From: CAJQLB01 sp041392065
GTDB lineage: Bacteria; Bacteroidota; Bacteroidia; Flavobacteriales; Flavobacteriaceae
DNA: 64,000 nucleotides
Direction: 5' to 3'
NCBI GenBank assembly: GCA_041392065.1
Contig: JAWKMU010000006.1
Location: 124,001 to 188,000, forward strand
Notes under the pieces: model-generated
What the model saw: only the letters and a program-made list of their open reading frames with translations
The model's database searches: none
What the model was told of the DNA's origin: nothing
Part shown: piece after piece, positions 33,961 through 42,526 of the stretch
How positions within the stretch are numbered: the stretch's first letter is position 1
Layout of the letters: the number at the start of each line of letters is the position of its first letter
Translations under genes and position numbers: made by a program

Positions 33961-35184
33961 TGCTTTTAATTTTTTAAGTCGAGTTCTTGTTAGTTTTGCT
34001 TCAGCATAAGACTTAGTCACATTCAATTTATCTTCGTCTGTACTTGGCAAATTAAACATGGCATCTGTTAAGATTTCTTCGCATAACGAACGTAAACCTC
34101 TTGCTCCTAACTTATACTCTATGGCTTTATCAACAATAAAATCTAAAGCGCCATCAGTAACCGTTAATTCTATATCATCCATAGCAAACAACTTCACATA
34201 CTGCTTAATGATGGCATTTTTAGGTTCGGTTAATATTGCTCTTAAAGTACCAGCGTCTAATGGGTTCATATAAGTAAGCACAGGCAAACGACCAATAATT
34301 TCAGGAATCAGTCCAAAATCTTTTAAGTCTTTTGGTGTGATATACTGCAATATATTATCGACATCAATAGTTTCTTCTTCGTGTGCAGCTTTGTAACCAA
34401 TGGCAGACATATTTAATCGTTTTGAGATATGTCGCTCAATACCATCAAACGCTCCACCAGCAATAAATAAGATATTTTCTGTATCAACTTCAATAAATTT
34501 CTGGTCAGGGTGTTTACGTCCTCCTTTTGGTGGAACATTTACTGTTGTCCCTTCAAGCAATTTTAGTAACGCTTGCTGAACGCCTTCGCCAGAAACATCT
34601 CTGGTAATAGATGGATTATCACTTTTACGAGCAATTTTATCTATTTCATCAATAAATACAATACCTCGTTCTGCTTTCTCTAAATTATAATCTGCTGCTT
34701 GTAATAAACGTGTTAAAATACTTTCAACATCTTCACCGACGTAACCAGCTTCAGTTAACACAGTAGCATCAACAATGGCTAAAGGTACATTCAGCATTCT
34801 CGCAATGGTTTTTGCCATTAAAGTTTTTCCTGTCCCTGTTTGACCAACCATGATAATGTTACTTTTTTGGATTTCTATATCATCATCACTTGGAGATTGC
34901 AATAAACGCTTGTAGTGATTATATACTGCAACAGACATCACACGTTTGGTGTGCTCTTGTCCAATAATGTATTCATCCAAGAAATTTTTGATTTGCAATG
35001 GTTTTTTCAGCATTAATTCTGCTGAAAGTTCACTGCTATCTATTTGCTTAGATTCTTCAATAACAATACCATGTGCTTGCTCAATGCATCTGTCGCAAAT
35101 GTGAGCATCTAAACCAGCAATCAATAAATTTGTTTCAGGCTTTTTCCTACCACAAAACGAACATTCTAATTCTTCCTTCGCCAT
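33952..35184 (-). CDS. clpX: ATP-dependent Clp protease ATP-binding subunit ClpX
   Basis: 410 residues. A hexameric AAA+ unfoldase that feeds substrates to ClpP. The N-terminal zinc domain has cysteines at 8, 11, 30 and 33 (CSFCGRKKPE ... ICDRC). The AAA+ core has Walker A VGQTGTGKTLMA, the pore loop GYVGEDVES, Walker B GIVFIDEIDKIAR and sensor-2 GARGLRS. The loop that contacts ClpP reads SAIGYKA, with tyrosine in place of the phenylalanine of E. coli IGF. It follows clpP by 94 bases on the same strand, so the two form a protease operon with tig upstream. Confidence 0.96.
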   Translation of the reverse strand: MAKEELECSFCGRKKPETNLLIAGLDAHICDRCIEQAHGIVIEESKQIDSSELSAELMLKKPLQIKNFLDEYIIGQEHTKRVMSVAVYNHYKRLLQSPSDDDIEIQKSNIIMVGQTGTGKTLMAKTIARMLNVPLAIVDATVLTEAGYVGEDVESILTRLLQAADYNLEKAERGIVFIDEIDKIARKSDNPSITRDVSGEGVQQALLKLLEGTTVNVPPKGGRKHPDQKFIEVDTENILFIAGGAFDGIERHISKRLNMSAIGYKAAHEEETIDVDNILQYITPKDLKDFGLIPEIIGRLPVLTYMNPLDAGTLRAILTEPKNAIIKQYVKLFAMDDIELTVTDGALDFIVDKAIEYKLGARGLRSLCEEILTDAMFNLPSTDEDKLNVTKSYAEAKLTRTRLKKLKAVS

Positions 35185-35278
35185 ACTTTAAAGTTAATAG
35201 TGATTTGTTAAAAGTTAAAAGTTTTTATCTAAACTTTATAGTGCTTTTAAGCAAGTCACAAATTTATGGACTAATATA

Positions 35279-35953
35279 TTAATTACGTGATAGAATTTCG
35301 TCTATCATACCATATTCTAAAGCTTTATCAGCTTTCATCCAGTAATCACGATCACTGTCTGCATAAACTTTGTCGTAATCTTGCCCTGAATGTTTACTGA
35401 TTATTTTATATAACTCTTCTTTAAGGGTCAATATTTCACGAGTTGTAATTTCAATATCACTTGCTTGTCCTTGCGCTCCACCAAGAGGTTGATGAATCAT
35501 CACACGCGAATGTGAAAGACCACTGCGCTTTCCTTTTTGTCCAGCACACAACAATACAGCTCCCATTGAGGCTGCCATTCCTGTGCAAATGGTTGCAACA
35601 TCTGGTTTTATAAGTTGCATGGTGTCATAAATTCCCAAGCCAGCATACACACTTCCTCCAGGAGAGTTAATGTAAATTTGAATGTCTTTAGACGAATCTG
35701 TACTCTCTAAAAACAACAACTGTGCTTGAATAATATTAGCAACTTGATCATTAATTCCTGTTCCCATAAAAATGATCCTGTCCATCATTAATCTTGAAAA
35801 TACATCAAAGATAGCGATGTTAAGTTGACGTTCTTCAATGATATTTGGTGTTAGGTTCATTGGGTACATACTACTAATAATTTTATTATAATATGTACTG
35901 CTTATACCTTGATCTTTTATTGCAAATTTTTCGAATTCTTTTCCGTAATCCAT
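35279..35953 (-). CDS. clpP: ATP-dependent Clp protease proteolytic subunit
   Basis: 224 residues. A serine protease forming the tetradecameric chamber with ClpX. The catalytic triad is S129 (TGMAASMGAVLL), H154 (RVMIHQPLGGAQG) and D203 (DRDYWM), with YINSPGGSVYAGLGIYD for substrate binding. About 30 N-terminal residues precede the core, as in many propeptide-bearing ClpPs. It lies between tig and clpX on the same strand. Upstream are a REP-like hairpin and a terminator of tig, so it may also need its own promoter, which I could not identify. Confidence 0.97.
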   Translation of the reverse strand: MDYGKEFEKFAIKDQGISSTYYNKIISSMYPMNLTPNIIEERQLNIAIFDVFSRLMMDRIIFMGTGINDQVANIIQAQLLFLESTDSSKDIQIYINSPGGSVYAGLGIYDTMQLIKPDVATICTGMAASMGAVLLCAGQKGKRSGLSHSRVMIHQPLGGAQGQASDIEITTREILTLKEELYKIISKHSGQDYDKVYADSDRDYWMKADKALEYGMIDEILSRN

Positions 35954-35977
35954 ATATGTTTTTGTTTAATTGATGAG

Positions 35978-36011
35978 TTCCTGAAATAAATTCAGGATGA
36001 CATAAATGTCA
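35978..36011. repeat. Double hairpin CCTGAA...TTCAGG-TGACAT...ATGTCA
   Basis: CCTGAA (35980-35985) pairs with TTCAGG (35991-35996). It is directly followed by TGACAT-AA-ATGTCA (35998-36011), a second perfect dyad. It resembles intergenic REP-like elements and shares the TGACA edge with those at 27.4-27.8 and 33.9 kb. Confidence 0.6.
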
Positions 36012-36044
36012 AAAAAAAGCGTTGAAAACTTTCGATTTCAACGC
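36011..36044 (-). terminator. Intrinsic terminator of tig
   Basis: On the minus strand the 9-bp stem GCGTTGAAA/TTTCAACGC (36019-36027 with 36036-36044) is followed by eight T. It lies between tig and clpP and would terminate or attenuate transcription into clpPX. Confidence 0.85.
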
Positions 36045-36067
36045 CTAAATATAATGATTTTTTAAGA

Positions 36068-37393
36068 CTATGAACCGTAAACTTCTTTCACGAAATTATC
36101 ATAAGATAATTCCTTAACTTTAAGGGTTGCATTTTCTTTATAGAAAGCTAATAACTTCTGGCTTGTTAACTGTTCAGATAAACGTTTTACTTCTTCTTGA
36201 TTTGATAGCACTCTTGCAGCAATATCATCCAATTCTTTTTCTGAAGGGTTCATTTGACCAAATTGAGCCATTTGTCCTTTTATCATTTGCTTAGAAAAAT
36301 CTTTAAGTTCGTCAAAATTAACTTGAAGTTTGTTTTCGGTAATTAATTTTGCTTCAATGAGTTGATAACGAATTCCTTTTTCAGATTTTTCGTATTCTTC
36401 TTTTGCTTGAGCCTCGTCTAATATTTCTTCGCCTGAAGTTTGAATCCATTTTTGCAAAAAATTTGCTGGTAAATCAAACTTTGTGTTCTCAACCAAATAT
36501 TCGGTAACGTCGTTTAATAACTTTTGATCTGATTGTTGAACGAATTGTTTCTCAGCATCTTCTTTTATTTTAGCTTTAAGCTCAGTTACAGAAGTAACAT
36601 TACCTTTACCAAATAATTTATCGAAAAGTTCTTGGTCTAAATCTGCTAACTCACGAGCATTTACTTCATTGATAGTGAAAGTAACTTCAATATCAAGACC
36701 ATGAGCATCATCATGAGATACTTTTAAGTAATTCATTAAATCATGATCATCATCAAATAATCCTTTAGTTTTTAAAGTGATGACATCACCTACTTTTGCA
36801 CCAACAAATTTTTTAGCTGTAGCTTTTCCTTTAAATTTATCTAAAGTGATTGTTGTTGAGTTTTCAATATTTTTCTCTTCATTTTTGAAAACTCCAGTAA
36901 TTTCATCTTCTTGAGCTACTTCTTTTTTTGCTACTATTTTACCATACTGTTTTTGGATATGAGTCACTTGATTATCAATCATCTTATCATCGGCAACAAT
37001 ATTGTAATGTGTGATTGGTTTTTTTGTTTTAAGGCTAACCTCAAATTCTGGAGCTAATCCTAATTCAAATTCAAAAGAAAAATTATCAGCATTCCAATCT
37101 AAGTCATCTTGTGCTTTTGGTAAAGGGTTCCCTAAAACATCAAGCTTTTCTTCAACCAAATATTTACCTAATGCATCTTGAAGTAATTTATTTACTTCAT
37201 CAATCAACACTGCTTTCCCATACTGCTTTTTAACCATTCCCATTGGTACGTGTCCTTTTCTAAAACCAGGAATGTTAGCTGTTTTACGATAGTCTGATAA
37301 AATTTTCTCTACTTTATCGCTATAATCATCTTTTGAAATATCTACTTTAACAACAGCATTTAGCGTATCAATATTTTCTCTTGTAATATTCAT
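36068..37393 (-). CDS. tig: Trigger factor (ribosome-associated chaperone)
   Basis: 441 residues, the usual size. It binds nascent chains at the ribosome exit tunnel. The ribosome-binding signature is NIPGFRKGHVPMGMVKKQYG (about residues 39-58). A peptidyl-prolyl isomerase-like domain follows (KGKATAKKFVGAKVGDVITL) and then a long helical C-terminal domain (LLNDVTEYLVENTKFDLPANFL). It is first in the tig-clpP-clpX order and has the best promoter in the window (37417-37447). The PPIase domain is degenerate, common in Bacteroidota. Confidence 0.93.
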   Translation of the reverse strand: MNITRENIDTLNAVVKVDISKDDYSDKVEKILSDYRKTANIPGFRKGHVPMGMVKKQYGKAVLIDEVNKLLQDALGKYLVEEKLDVLGNPLPKAQDDLDWNADNFSFEFELGLAPEFEVSLKTKKPITHYNIVADDKMIDNQVTHIQKQYGKIVAKKEVAQEDEITGVFKNEEKNIENSTTITLDKFKGKATAKKFVGAKVGDVITLKTKGLFDDDHDLMNYLKVSHDDAHGLDIEVTFTINEVNARELADLDQELFDKLFGKGNVTSVTELKAKIKEDAEKQFVQQSDQKLLNDVTEYLVENTKFDLPANFLQKWIQTSGEEILDEAQAKEEYEKSEKGIRYQLIEAKLITENKLQVNFDELKDFSKQMIKGQMAQFGQMNPSEKELDDIAARVLSNQEEVKRLSEQLTSQKLLAFYKENATLKVKELSYDNFVKEVYGS

Positions 37394-37416
37394 TTTGTTG
37401 TAATAAAAATTGGGCG

Positions 37417-37447
37417 CAAAAGTACAATATTTTTGACACTGAACAAA
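37417..37447 (-). promoter_or_regulatory. Promoter of tig (TTTG - 19 bp - TACTTTTG)
   Basis: The minus strand has TTTG at 37447-37444, a 19-base spacer, and TACTTTTG at 37424-37417, matching both the -33 and -7 Bacteroidota elements. The ATG follows after 23 bases. This is the clearest vegetative promoter in the window. Confidence 0.65.
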
Positions 37448-37466
37448 GTTTTAATTTTATATAAAA

Positions 37467-37820
37467 CTATTTGCTTTTTCCTTCCTTTATTAATGAATGT
37501 AAAACGGATTGAAGTATAGAAAGTAGGATGCTAAAAAGTATTGCTGTCCAGATACTTGACACTCCAAAACCATCGATTAGTTTATCTGCCAATAATATAA
37601 TCAAGGCATTAATAACCAACAAAAACAATCCTAAGGTTAAGATTGTAATTGGTAGTGTAAAAAGTATTAAGATTGGTCTTACCAAAACATTTAAAACAGC
37701 CAAAACCAGAGCCACAATTAAAGGTGTTGTTAAGGTGTTATCAAGAGAAACTCCAGGTAAAAGTTTTGCAAGAATTATAACTGCAATAGCTGTGAGTACT
37801 AATTTTATTACTGTTTTCAT
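37467..37820 (-). CDS. Small four-helix membrane protein, phage-holin-4-like family
   Basis: 117 residues, almost entirely hydrophobic with four membrane helices (TVIKLVLTAIAVIILAKLL; PLIVALVLAVLNVLVRPILI; TILTLGLFLLVINALIILLA; IWTAILFSILLSILQSVL). It matches the conserved Phage_holin_4_2-type family, which is chromosomal in many bacteria and not linked to lysis. The function is unknown. No phage genes are near, so it should not be read as prophage evidence. It lies upstream of tig on the same strand with its own spacer. Confidence 0.82.
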   Translation of the reverse strand: MKTVIKLVLTAIAVIILAKLLPGVSLDNTLTTPLIVALVLAVLNVLVRPILILFTLPITILTLGLFLLVINALIILLADKLIDGFGVSSIWTAILFSILLSILQSVLHSLIKEGKSK

Positions 37821-37869
37821 GTATTTATTTTTATTGTTTTATTAAAGCCTGATAAAGTTAACAATTAAT

Positions 37870-38634
37870 TTAATTAAGAAAATGCAAAACACTATTATAA
37901 AAAGCTTCTGGATTTTCTGCGTGCAACCAATGTCCAGCGTTTTCAATAGTTTTAATAGTTGAATTTGGAAACTGCATTTTTATTAAGGTTGTGTCATTAA
38001 GCGCAATGTATTCTGACTTATCACCTCTTAAAAAAAGAGTGTCACCAGAAAATGTATTTGAAACTGGCAAGGCTTCGCCAACTTCTTCTACATTGCTTTT
38101 AAGTACTTCAAGATTCATCCTCAAACCTAATTTACCTTTCTCAACCCAATACAAGTTTTTTAATAAGAATTGTCGTGTTCCAAAATCTGGAACATAGTGG
38201 CTTAGTACTTTGTCTGCCTCTGTTCTGCTTTCAAGAGCATTAAAATTTAAGCTTGATAAACCTTCTAAAATTTTATCGTGATGAATTGGATAAAAACGAG
38301 GCGAAATATCAGCAACTATCAACTTTGAAACCATCTCTGGATAAGTACTTGCAAAAAGCATTGCTGTTTTTCCTCCCATGGAATGACCAAGTAATATGAA
38401 ATTATCTAAATGATGATGGTCGCAATACTGTTTTAAATCTTCAACCAAAACCTCATAATTAAATTCATCATCATGAAAACTTCTTCCATGATTTCGTTGA
38501 TCAATAAGATGAACTTGATAATTATTTTCTGCAAATTTATTGCCAAGGGTTTTCCAATTATCGCTCATTCCTAAAAAACCATGCAAAATTAAAAATGGTT
38601 TACCTTCTCCTATAATATTTGAATGTAGAACCAT
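37870..38634 (-). CDS. Alpha/beta-fold hydrolase (esterase-like)
   Basis: 254 residues. The fold is clear: LHGFLGMSDNWKTLG (oxyanion loop), VHLIDQRNHGRSFHD, the nucleophile elbow LLGHSMGGKTAM (about S95), and the histidine in ENAGHWLHAENPEAF (about H234). The sequence resembles YbfF-type esterases. The substrate is not predictable. It ends one base before the pdxJ stop region, with pdxJ immediately upstream and both read on the minus strand, so they are probably one transcript. Confidence 0.87.
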   Translation of the reverse strand: MVLHSNIIGEGKPFLILHGFLGMSDNWKTLGNKFAENNYQVHLIDQRNHGRSFHDDEFNYEVLVEDLKQYCDHHHLDNFILLGHSMGGKTAMLFASTYPEMVSKLIVADISPRFYPIHHDKILEGLSSLNFNALESRTEADKVLSHYVPDFGTRQFLLKNLYWVEKGKLGLRMNLEVLKSNVEEVGEALPVSNTFSGDTLFLRGDKSEYIALNDTTLIKMQFPNSTIKTIENAGHWLHAENPEAFYNSVLHFLN

Positions 38635-39348
38635 TTATTTAAGCTTGTGTAAATACATTTGCACTACATTTTCTATACCTAAGTATAAACTTTCTGAAAT
38701 TAAAGCATGACCTATAGAAACTTCTAGAAGTCCAGGAATATTTTCTTTAAAAAATTTAATGTTTTCTAAGGACAAATCGTGTCCAGCATTTAAGCCAAGA
38801 CCTAACTTGTTAGATAAAACTGCACATTCTGTATAAGGTTTTATAGCTTTTTCATTACCTAAACTGTACTGATGTGCATAAGCCTCAGTATACAATTCTA
38901 TTCTATCTGTTCCTGTTGCTTTAGCACCTTCTACTTGTTTTAAATCAGGATCCAGAAAAATAGAAGTTCTAATATCATTTCTCTTAAATTCTGAGATGAC
39001 TTCGGTTAAAAAGTCTTTGTGTTTTATAGTATCCCAGCCAGCGTTACTTGTAATGGCATCTACTGCATCTGGCACCAATGTAACTTGAGTTGGCTTAATC
39101 TTTAATACCATGTCAATAAATTTAGGTATTGGATTACCTTCAATATTATATTCTGTGTAAACAATTGGTTTTAAATCGTAAGCATCCTGATAACGAATAT
39201 GTCTTTCGTCTGGTCTTGGATGAATGGTTACTCCTTCAGCACCAAATTCTTGAACATCTTTAGCAAACTGAACAACATTTGGTGTATTACCTCCTCTTGA
39301 ATTTCTTAAAGTTGCTATTTTATTGATATTTACACTAAGTTTTGTCAT
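38635..39348 (-). CDS. pdxJ: Pyridoxine 5'-phosphate synthase
   Basis: 237 residues from MTKLSVNINKIATL; the eight codons before it are not conserved, and a TAnnTTTG box lies at 39370-39377. It condenses 1-deoxyxylulose 5-phosphate and aminoacetone 3-phosphate derivative to pyridoxine phosphate, forming vitamin B6. Characteristic are NINKIATLRNSRGG, GAEGVTIHPRPDERHI, FIDMVLKIKPTQVTLVPD and LNAGHDLSLENI with the SIGHALIS loop. PLP produced here is used by the decarboxylase and aminotransferase in this window. The hydrolase follows directly downstream. Confidence 0.95.
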   Translation of the reverse strand: MTKLSVNINKIATLRNSRGGNTPNVVQFAKDVQEFGAEGVTIHPRPDERHIRYQDAYDLKPIVYTEYNIEGNPIPKFIDMVLKIKPTQVTLVPDAVDAITSNAGWDTIKHKDFLTEVISEFKRNDIRTSIFLDPDLKQVEGAKATGTDRIELYTEAYAHQYSLGNEKAIKPYTECAVLSNKLGLGLNAGHDLSLENIKFFKENIPGLLEVSIGHALISESLYLGIENVVQMYLHKLK

Positions 39349-39369
39349 ATAATCCTTATTTCTAAAACG

Positions 39370-39377
39370 CAAAAATA
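39370..39377 (-). promoter_or_regulatory. TAnnTTTG box for pdxJ
   Basis: TATTTTTG on the minus strand, 21 bases before the pdxJ ATG and followed by C; no matching -33 TTG was found. Confidence 0.45.
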
Positions 39378-39442
39378 CAAAGTATGATAAGCTAATTGTA
39401 GGTTTTTTTAATTAATTTGCAACAGCAAAACAATTCTAATAT

Positions 39443-40099
39443 ATGCCACTACGAGAATACATTATTAATGATATAAAACCGTTGCAAGTTACTGATAGTA
39501 TCAATGATGTACAGCAGTTATTCAATCAATTGACCTATTCTCACATTCCAGTAAAAAAAGGCAAGGTTTATATTGGTTGCATATCTGAAAACGATGCGCA
39601 TTGTTTTGAGTCTAATAAAAAAATATCTGATTTTGCTTATGTATTAGAGGGCTTTTTTGTTAGAACACAGAGTTTATGGTTGGATGTTTTGGAGGCTTTC
39701 GCTCAAAACGACTCCAATATTATGCCAGTTTTAGATGAAAAGAACAACTATGTTGGCTATTTTGAGCTTAATGATATAATATCTCTTTTTAATAACACTC
39801 CTTTCTTTTCTGAACCTGGTGGCATTATTATTGTCGAAAAAGGATACAACGACTACTCTTTTAGTGAAGTGTGTCAAATTGTGGAGTCTAACAATGCTAA
39901 GTTACTCGGAACATTTATATCGAAAGCAGAAAACGATTTAGTGCAAATTACTTTAAAAGTTGCAAGTGAAGGCTTAAATGAAATTATTCAGTCATTTAGA
40001 CGCTATAGTTATAATATTGTTTCTGGACATGAGGATGATGCCTTTATAAATAAACTAAAAGAGCGTTCAGACTATCTCAATAAATACTTAAACTTATAG
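39443..40099 (+). CDS. CBS-domain protein
   Basis: 218 residues, cytosolic. Two CBS motifs span about residues 1-125: LQVTDSINDVQQLFNQLTYSHIPVKKG and LWLDVLEAFAQNDSNIMPVLDEKNNYVGYFE. The C-terminal part has an ACT-like look (IIIVEKGYNDYSFSEVCQIVESNNAKLLGTF). CBS pairs bind adenosyl ligands and usually regulate a partner. It ends one base before nadK, so the two are likely co-transcribed and an adenine-nucleotide link with NAD kinase is plausible, but inferred. It is conserved next to nadK in flavobacteria, from general knowledge. Confidence 0.85.
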   Translation: MPLREYIINDIKPLQVTDSINDVQQLFNQLTYSHIPVKKGKVYIGCISENDAHCFESNKKISDFAYVLEGFFVRTQSLWLDVLEAFAQNDSNIMPVLDEKNNYVGYFELNDIISLFNNTPFFSEPGGIIIVEKGYNDYSFSEVCQIVESNNAKLLGTFISKAENDLVQITLKVASEGLNEIIQSFRRYSYNIVSGHEDDAFINKLKERSDYLNKYLNL

Positions 40100-40100
40100 T

Positions 40101-40985
40101 ATGAAAGTTGCAATATTTGGTCAATTTTATCATAAAAATTCTGAAGCATCTATCGAAACCCTTTTGGATGTTCTAAAATCCAAGTTTGCAGACATCCATG
40201 TTGAGGATAATTTTTTTACCAATATTGATGGTGATAAAACAATACATTATAACACTGGAGATTTTAACACTTTCAAGTCATTAGACAATTCTTACGATTT
40301 ACTCATAACTATTGGTGGTGATGGTACAATGCTAAGAGCCATAACCTATGTAGGTAATTTAGGCATCCCAATTGTAGGAATAAATACTGGACGCTTAGGT
40401 TTTTTGGCAACCATACCAAGGCATAAGATAGAAAATGCAATTGATGATATTATTAATAAAAATTATCACATTTCGGAAAGAAGTTTACTTTCAATTACTA
40501 CAACTCCAGAAAATGAAAGTTTAGTAAAAATGAATTTTGCCTTAAATGAAATTGCTGTAAGCCGAAAAAATACAACCTCTATGATTACTGTTGAAACTCA
40601 GCTAAACGGAGAGTATCTTACATCTTATTGGGCTGATGGATTAATTGTGGCTACGCCAACAGGATCAACAGGTTATTCGTTGAGTTGTGGTGGACCAGTT
40701 ATAATGCCAGAAGCAAGGAATTTTGTATTAACTCCAATCGCTCCTCATAATTTAAGTGCAAGACCATTGGTTATTCCAGATTCAACAGAAATTAAATTAA
40801 AGGTAAGCGGAAGGGAAAATAACTTTTTAGTTTCATTGGATTCGAGAATAGCTACTTTAGATAACCAGACTCTAATAAACATAAAAAAAGCACCATTTAC
40901 AATAAAAATGATAGAGCCAGAGAATGAAAGCTTTCTTGATACACTGCGCAAAAAACTACTTTGGGGAGAAGACAAGCGTAATTAG
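40101..40985 (+). CDS. nadK: NAD kinase
   Basis: 294 residues. It phosphorylates NAD to NADP with ATP or polyphosphate. The diagnostic GGDGTML loop is in LLITIGGDGTMLRA (about residues 71-84), followed by GINTGRLGFLA, the NE motif in FALNEIAVSRKN, and YWADGLIVATPTGSTGYSLSCGGP. The C-terminal domain has ALSARPLVIPD-like NLSARPLVIPD. It is in a run of same-strand genes from the CBS protein to murI. Confidence 0.96.
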   Translation: MKVAIFGQFYHKNSEASIETLLDVLKSKFADIHVEDNFFTNIDGDKTIHYNTGDFNTFKSLDNSYDLLITIGGDGTMLRAITYVGNLGIPIVGINTGRLGFLATIPRHKIENAIDDIINKNYHISERSLLSITTTPENESLVKMNFALNEIAVSRKNTTSMITVETQLNGEYLTSYWADGLIVATPTGSTGYSLSCGGPVIMPEARNFVLTPIAPHNLSARPLVIPDSTEIKLKVSGRENNFLVSLDSRIATLDNQTLINIKKAPFTIKMIEPENESFLDTLRKKLLWGEDKRN

Positions 40986-41033
40986 GCAATAAATTTGCCA
41001 TATTACTGTTTATCTGTAATACTAAACCACAAA

Positions 41034-41065
41034 TTGTAATAGGCTAATCTTATTTATTATATTTG
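41034..41065 (+). promoter_or_regulatory. Promoter of the porG-uppS-bamA run
   Basis: TTG at 41034-41036, 21-base spacer, TATATTTG at 41058-41065. The ATG of the PorG-like gene follows at 41084. Translation from the TTG at 41063 would begin inside the promoter, so the ATG is preferred. Confidence 0.5.
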
Positions 41066-41083
41066 CAAACTTTTAAAAATCTT

Positions 41084-41779
41084 ATGAGGTGCTTAACCAT
41101 TATTGTTATGAGTGTTTTTTGCTTCCAAGTTAGTCAAGCTCAAATTTATGAGATTGGAGTATTTGCTGGAGGCAGTAATTTTATTGGCGATGTAGGTGCT
41201 ACCAATTATATTTCCCCAAATCAATTTGCCATAGGAGGCATTGCAAAATGGAATCGTAGCCCAAGACATGCTTGGAGAGTATCAGTTGTTTATACAGATT
41301 TATTAGCTGATGATAGAAAATCTGACGACCCAAGACGAAAACAAAGAGCATATGGGTTTGACGCTACAATATTAGAAATTTCCGGAGGTATGGAATTCAA
41401 TTTTTTTGATTTTAATTTACATCTTGACCAAGATTTAATTACACCTTATATATTTACTGGCATTTCAACAGCATATCATAACAACTTCTACTTCAATAAT
41501 GGAGAAACAACTCTTGAGGACACTAGAAGCTGGGCTTTTGGTATTCCAATGGTTTTAGGCGTTAAAGCTAAATTTTTTGAACATTTTGTTGTAGGCTTTG
41601 AAGTTGGTGCACGATACACTTTTTCGGACGAGCTTGATGGTAGTGTGCCAGATTCTGAACAGCTTTTTGATAATTTTAGTTTTGGAAACACCAACAACAA
41701 CGATTGGTACACCTTTACAGGATTTACATTAACTTATACTTTTGGCAGAAAACCTTGTTATTGTAGTTACAGCGAATGA
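41084..41779 (+). CDS. porG: PorG-like outer-membrane protein (DUF6089)
   Basis: 231 residues from MRCLTIIV. A signal peptide ends at FQVSQAQ, followed by an eight-stranded-barrel-like protein: IYEIGVFAGGSNFIGDVGATNYI, RHAWRVSVVYTDLLADD, LEISGGMEFNFFDFNL, and TFTGFTLTYTFGRKPCYC. This DUF6089 family contains PorG-type proteins of the type IX secretion apparatus, and in flavobacteria it is found directly upstream of uppS and bamA. Assignment to the secretion complex is by family knowledge, not visible in the sequence. Its stop overlaps the uppS start by four bases. Confidence 0.75.
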   Translation: MRCLTIIVMSVFCFQVSQAQIYEIGVFAGGSNFIGDVGATNYISPNQFAIGGIAKWNRSPRHAWRVSVVYTDLLADDRKSDDPRRKQRAYGFDATILEISGGMEFNFFDFNLHLDQDLITPYIFTGISTAYHNNFYFNNGETTLEDTRSWAFGIPMVLGVKAKFFEHFVVGFEVGARYTFSDELDGSVPDSEQLFDNFSFGNTNNNDWYTFTGFTLTYTFGRKPCYCSYSE

Positions 41780-42516
41780 GTTTGAAAGAGCAATTAAATA
41801 TTGATAAACTACCAAAACACATTGCTATCATTATGGATGGTAATGGCAGATGGGCAAAACAACAAGGTAAACTTCGCGTTTTTGGTCATGAAAATGGCAC
41901 TAAATCTGTACGCGAAATCACAGAAGCATGTGCAGAGTTAGGTATAGAAAACCTAACGCTTTATGCCTTTTCAACCGAAAATTGGAAACGTCCAAAACTT
42001 GAAGTACAAACCTTAATGAAACTTTTAATTTCTTCGCTTAAAAACGAAATTAAAACGCTTCAAGAAAATAGCATAAAGCTCAACACTATTGGTAATACAC
42101 ATGATTTACCTAAAAAAGTTCAAAAAGAACTGTTGGATGTTATTGAGCAAACCAAAAACAACACTCGAATGACACTAACCCTTGCGCTTAGCTATGGTTC
42201 GCGCGATGAGTTGTTAAATACTATTAAACAAATAAGTATTAAAGTTAAAAATAATATAATTTCGCCAGAAAAAATTGATGAATTGGTAATTAATGAGCAT
42301 CTTTACACCCGAAATTTACCAGACGTAGATTTATTAATTAGAACAAGTGGCGAACAGCGTATTAGCAATTTCTTGCTTTGGCAAATTGCTTATGCTGAAT
42401 TATTTTTTACTGATATATTGTGGCCAGATTTTACAAAAAACAATTTGTACGAAGCCATTTTATGTTATCAAAACAGAGAACGACGATTTGGAAAAACAAG
42501 TGAACAACTTAAGTAA
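41776..42516 (+). CDS. uppS: Isoprenyl transferase (undecaprenyl diphosphate synthase type)
   Basis: 246 residues. It elongates farnesyl diphosphate with cis-isoprene units to make the lipid carrier of cell-wall and LPS precursors. The catalytic aspartate is in HIAIIMDGNGRWAKQ, with GHENGTKSVREI, LYAFSTENWKRP, and DLLIRTSGEQRISNFLLWQIAYAELFFTD. It overlaps porG by four bases and is followed by bamA, whose first possible start codons lie at or just beyond its stop. Translational coupling is likely. Confidence 0.95.
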   Translation: MSLKEQLNIDKLPKHIAIIMDGNGRWAKQQGKLRVFGHENGTKSVREITEACAELGIENLTLYAFSTENWKRPKLEVQTLMKLLISSLKNEIKTLQENSIKLNTIGNTHDLPKKVQKELLDVIEQTKNNTRMTLTLALSYGSRDELLNTIKQISIKVKNNIISPEKIDELVINEHLYTRNLPDVDLLIRTSGEQRISNFLLWQIAYAELFFTDILWPDFTKNNLYEAILCYQNRERRFGKTSEQLK

Positions 42517-42526
42517 TACTTTACTA

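Noticed and set aside
37467..37820. Prophage hint from a holin-like protein
   Set aside because: The family is chromosomal and no phage structural, integrase or lysis gene lies near.
42347..42526. Longer BamA reading inside uppS
   Set aside because: A 180-base overlap with a conserved gene in another frame; the signal peptide begins at the TTG at 42527 (or GTG at 42500).
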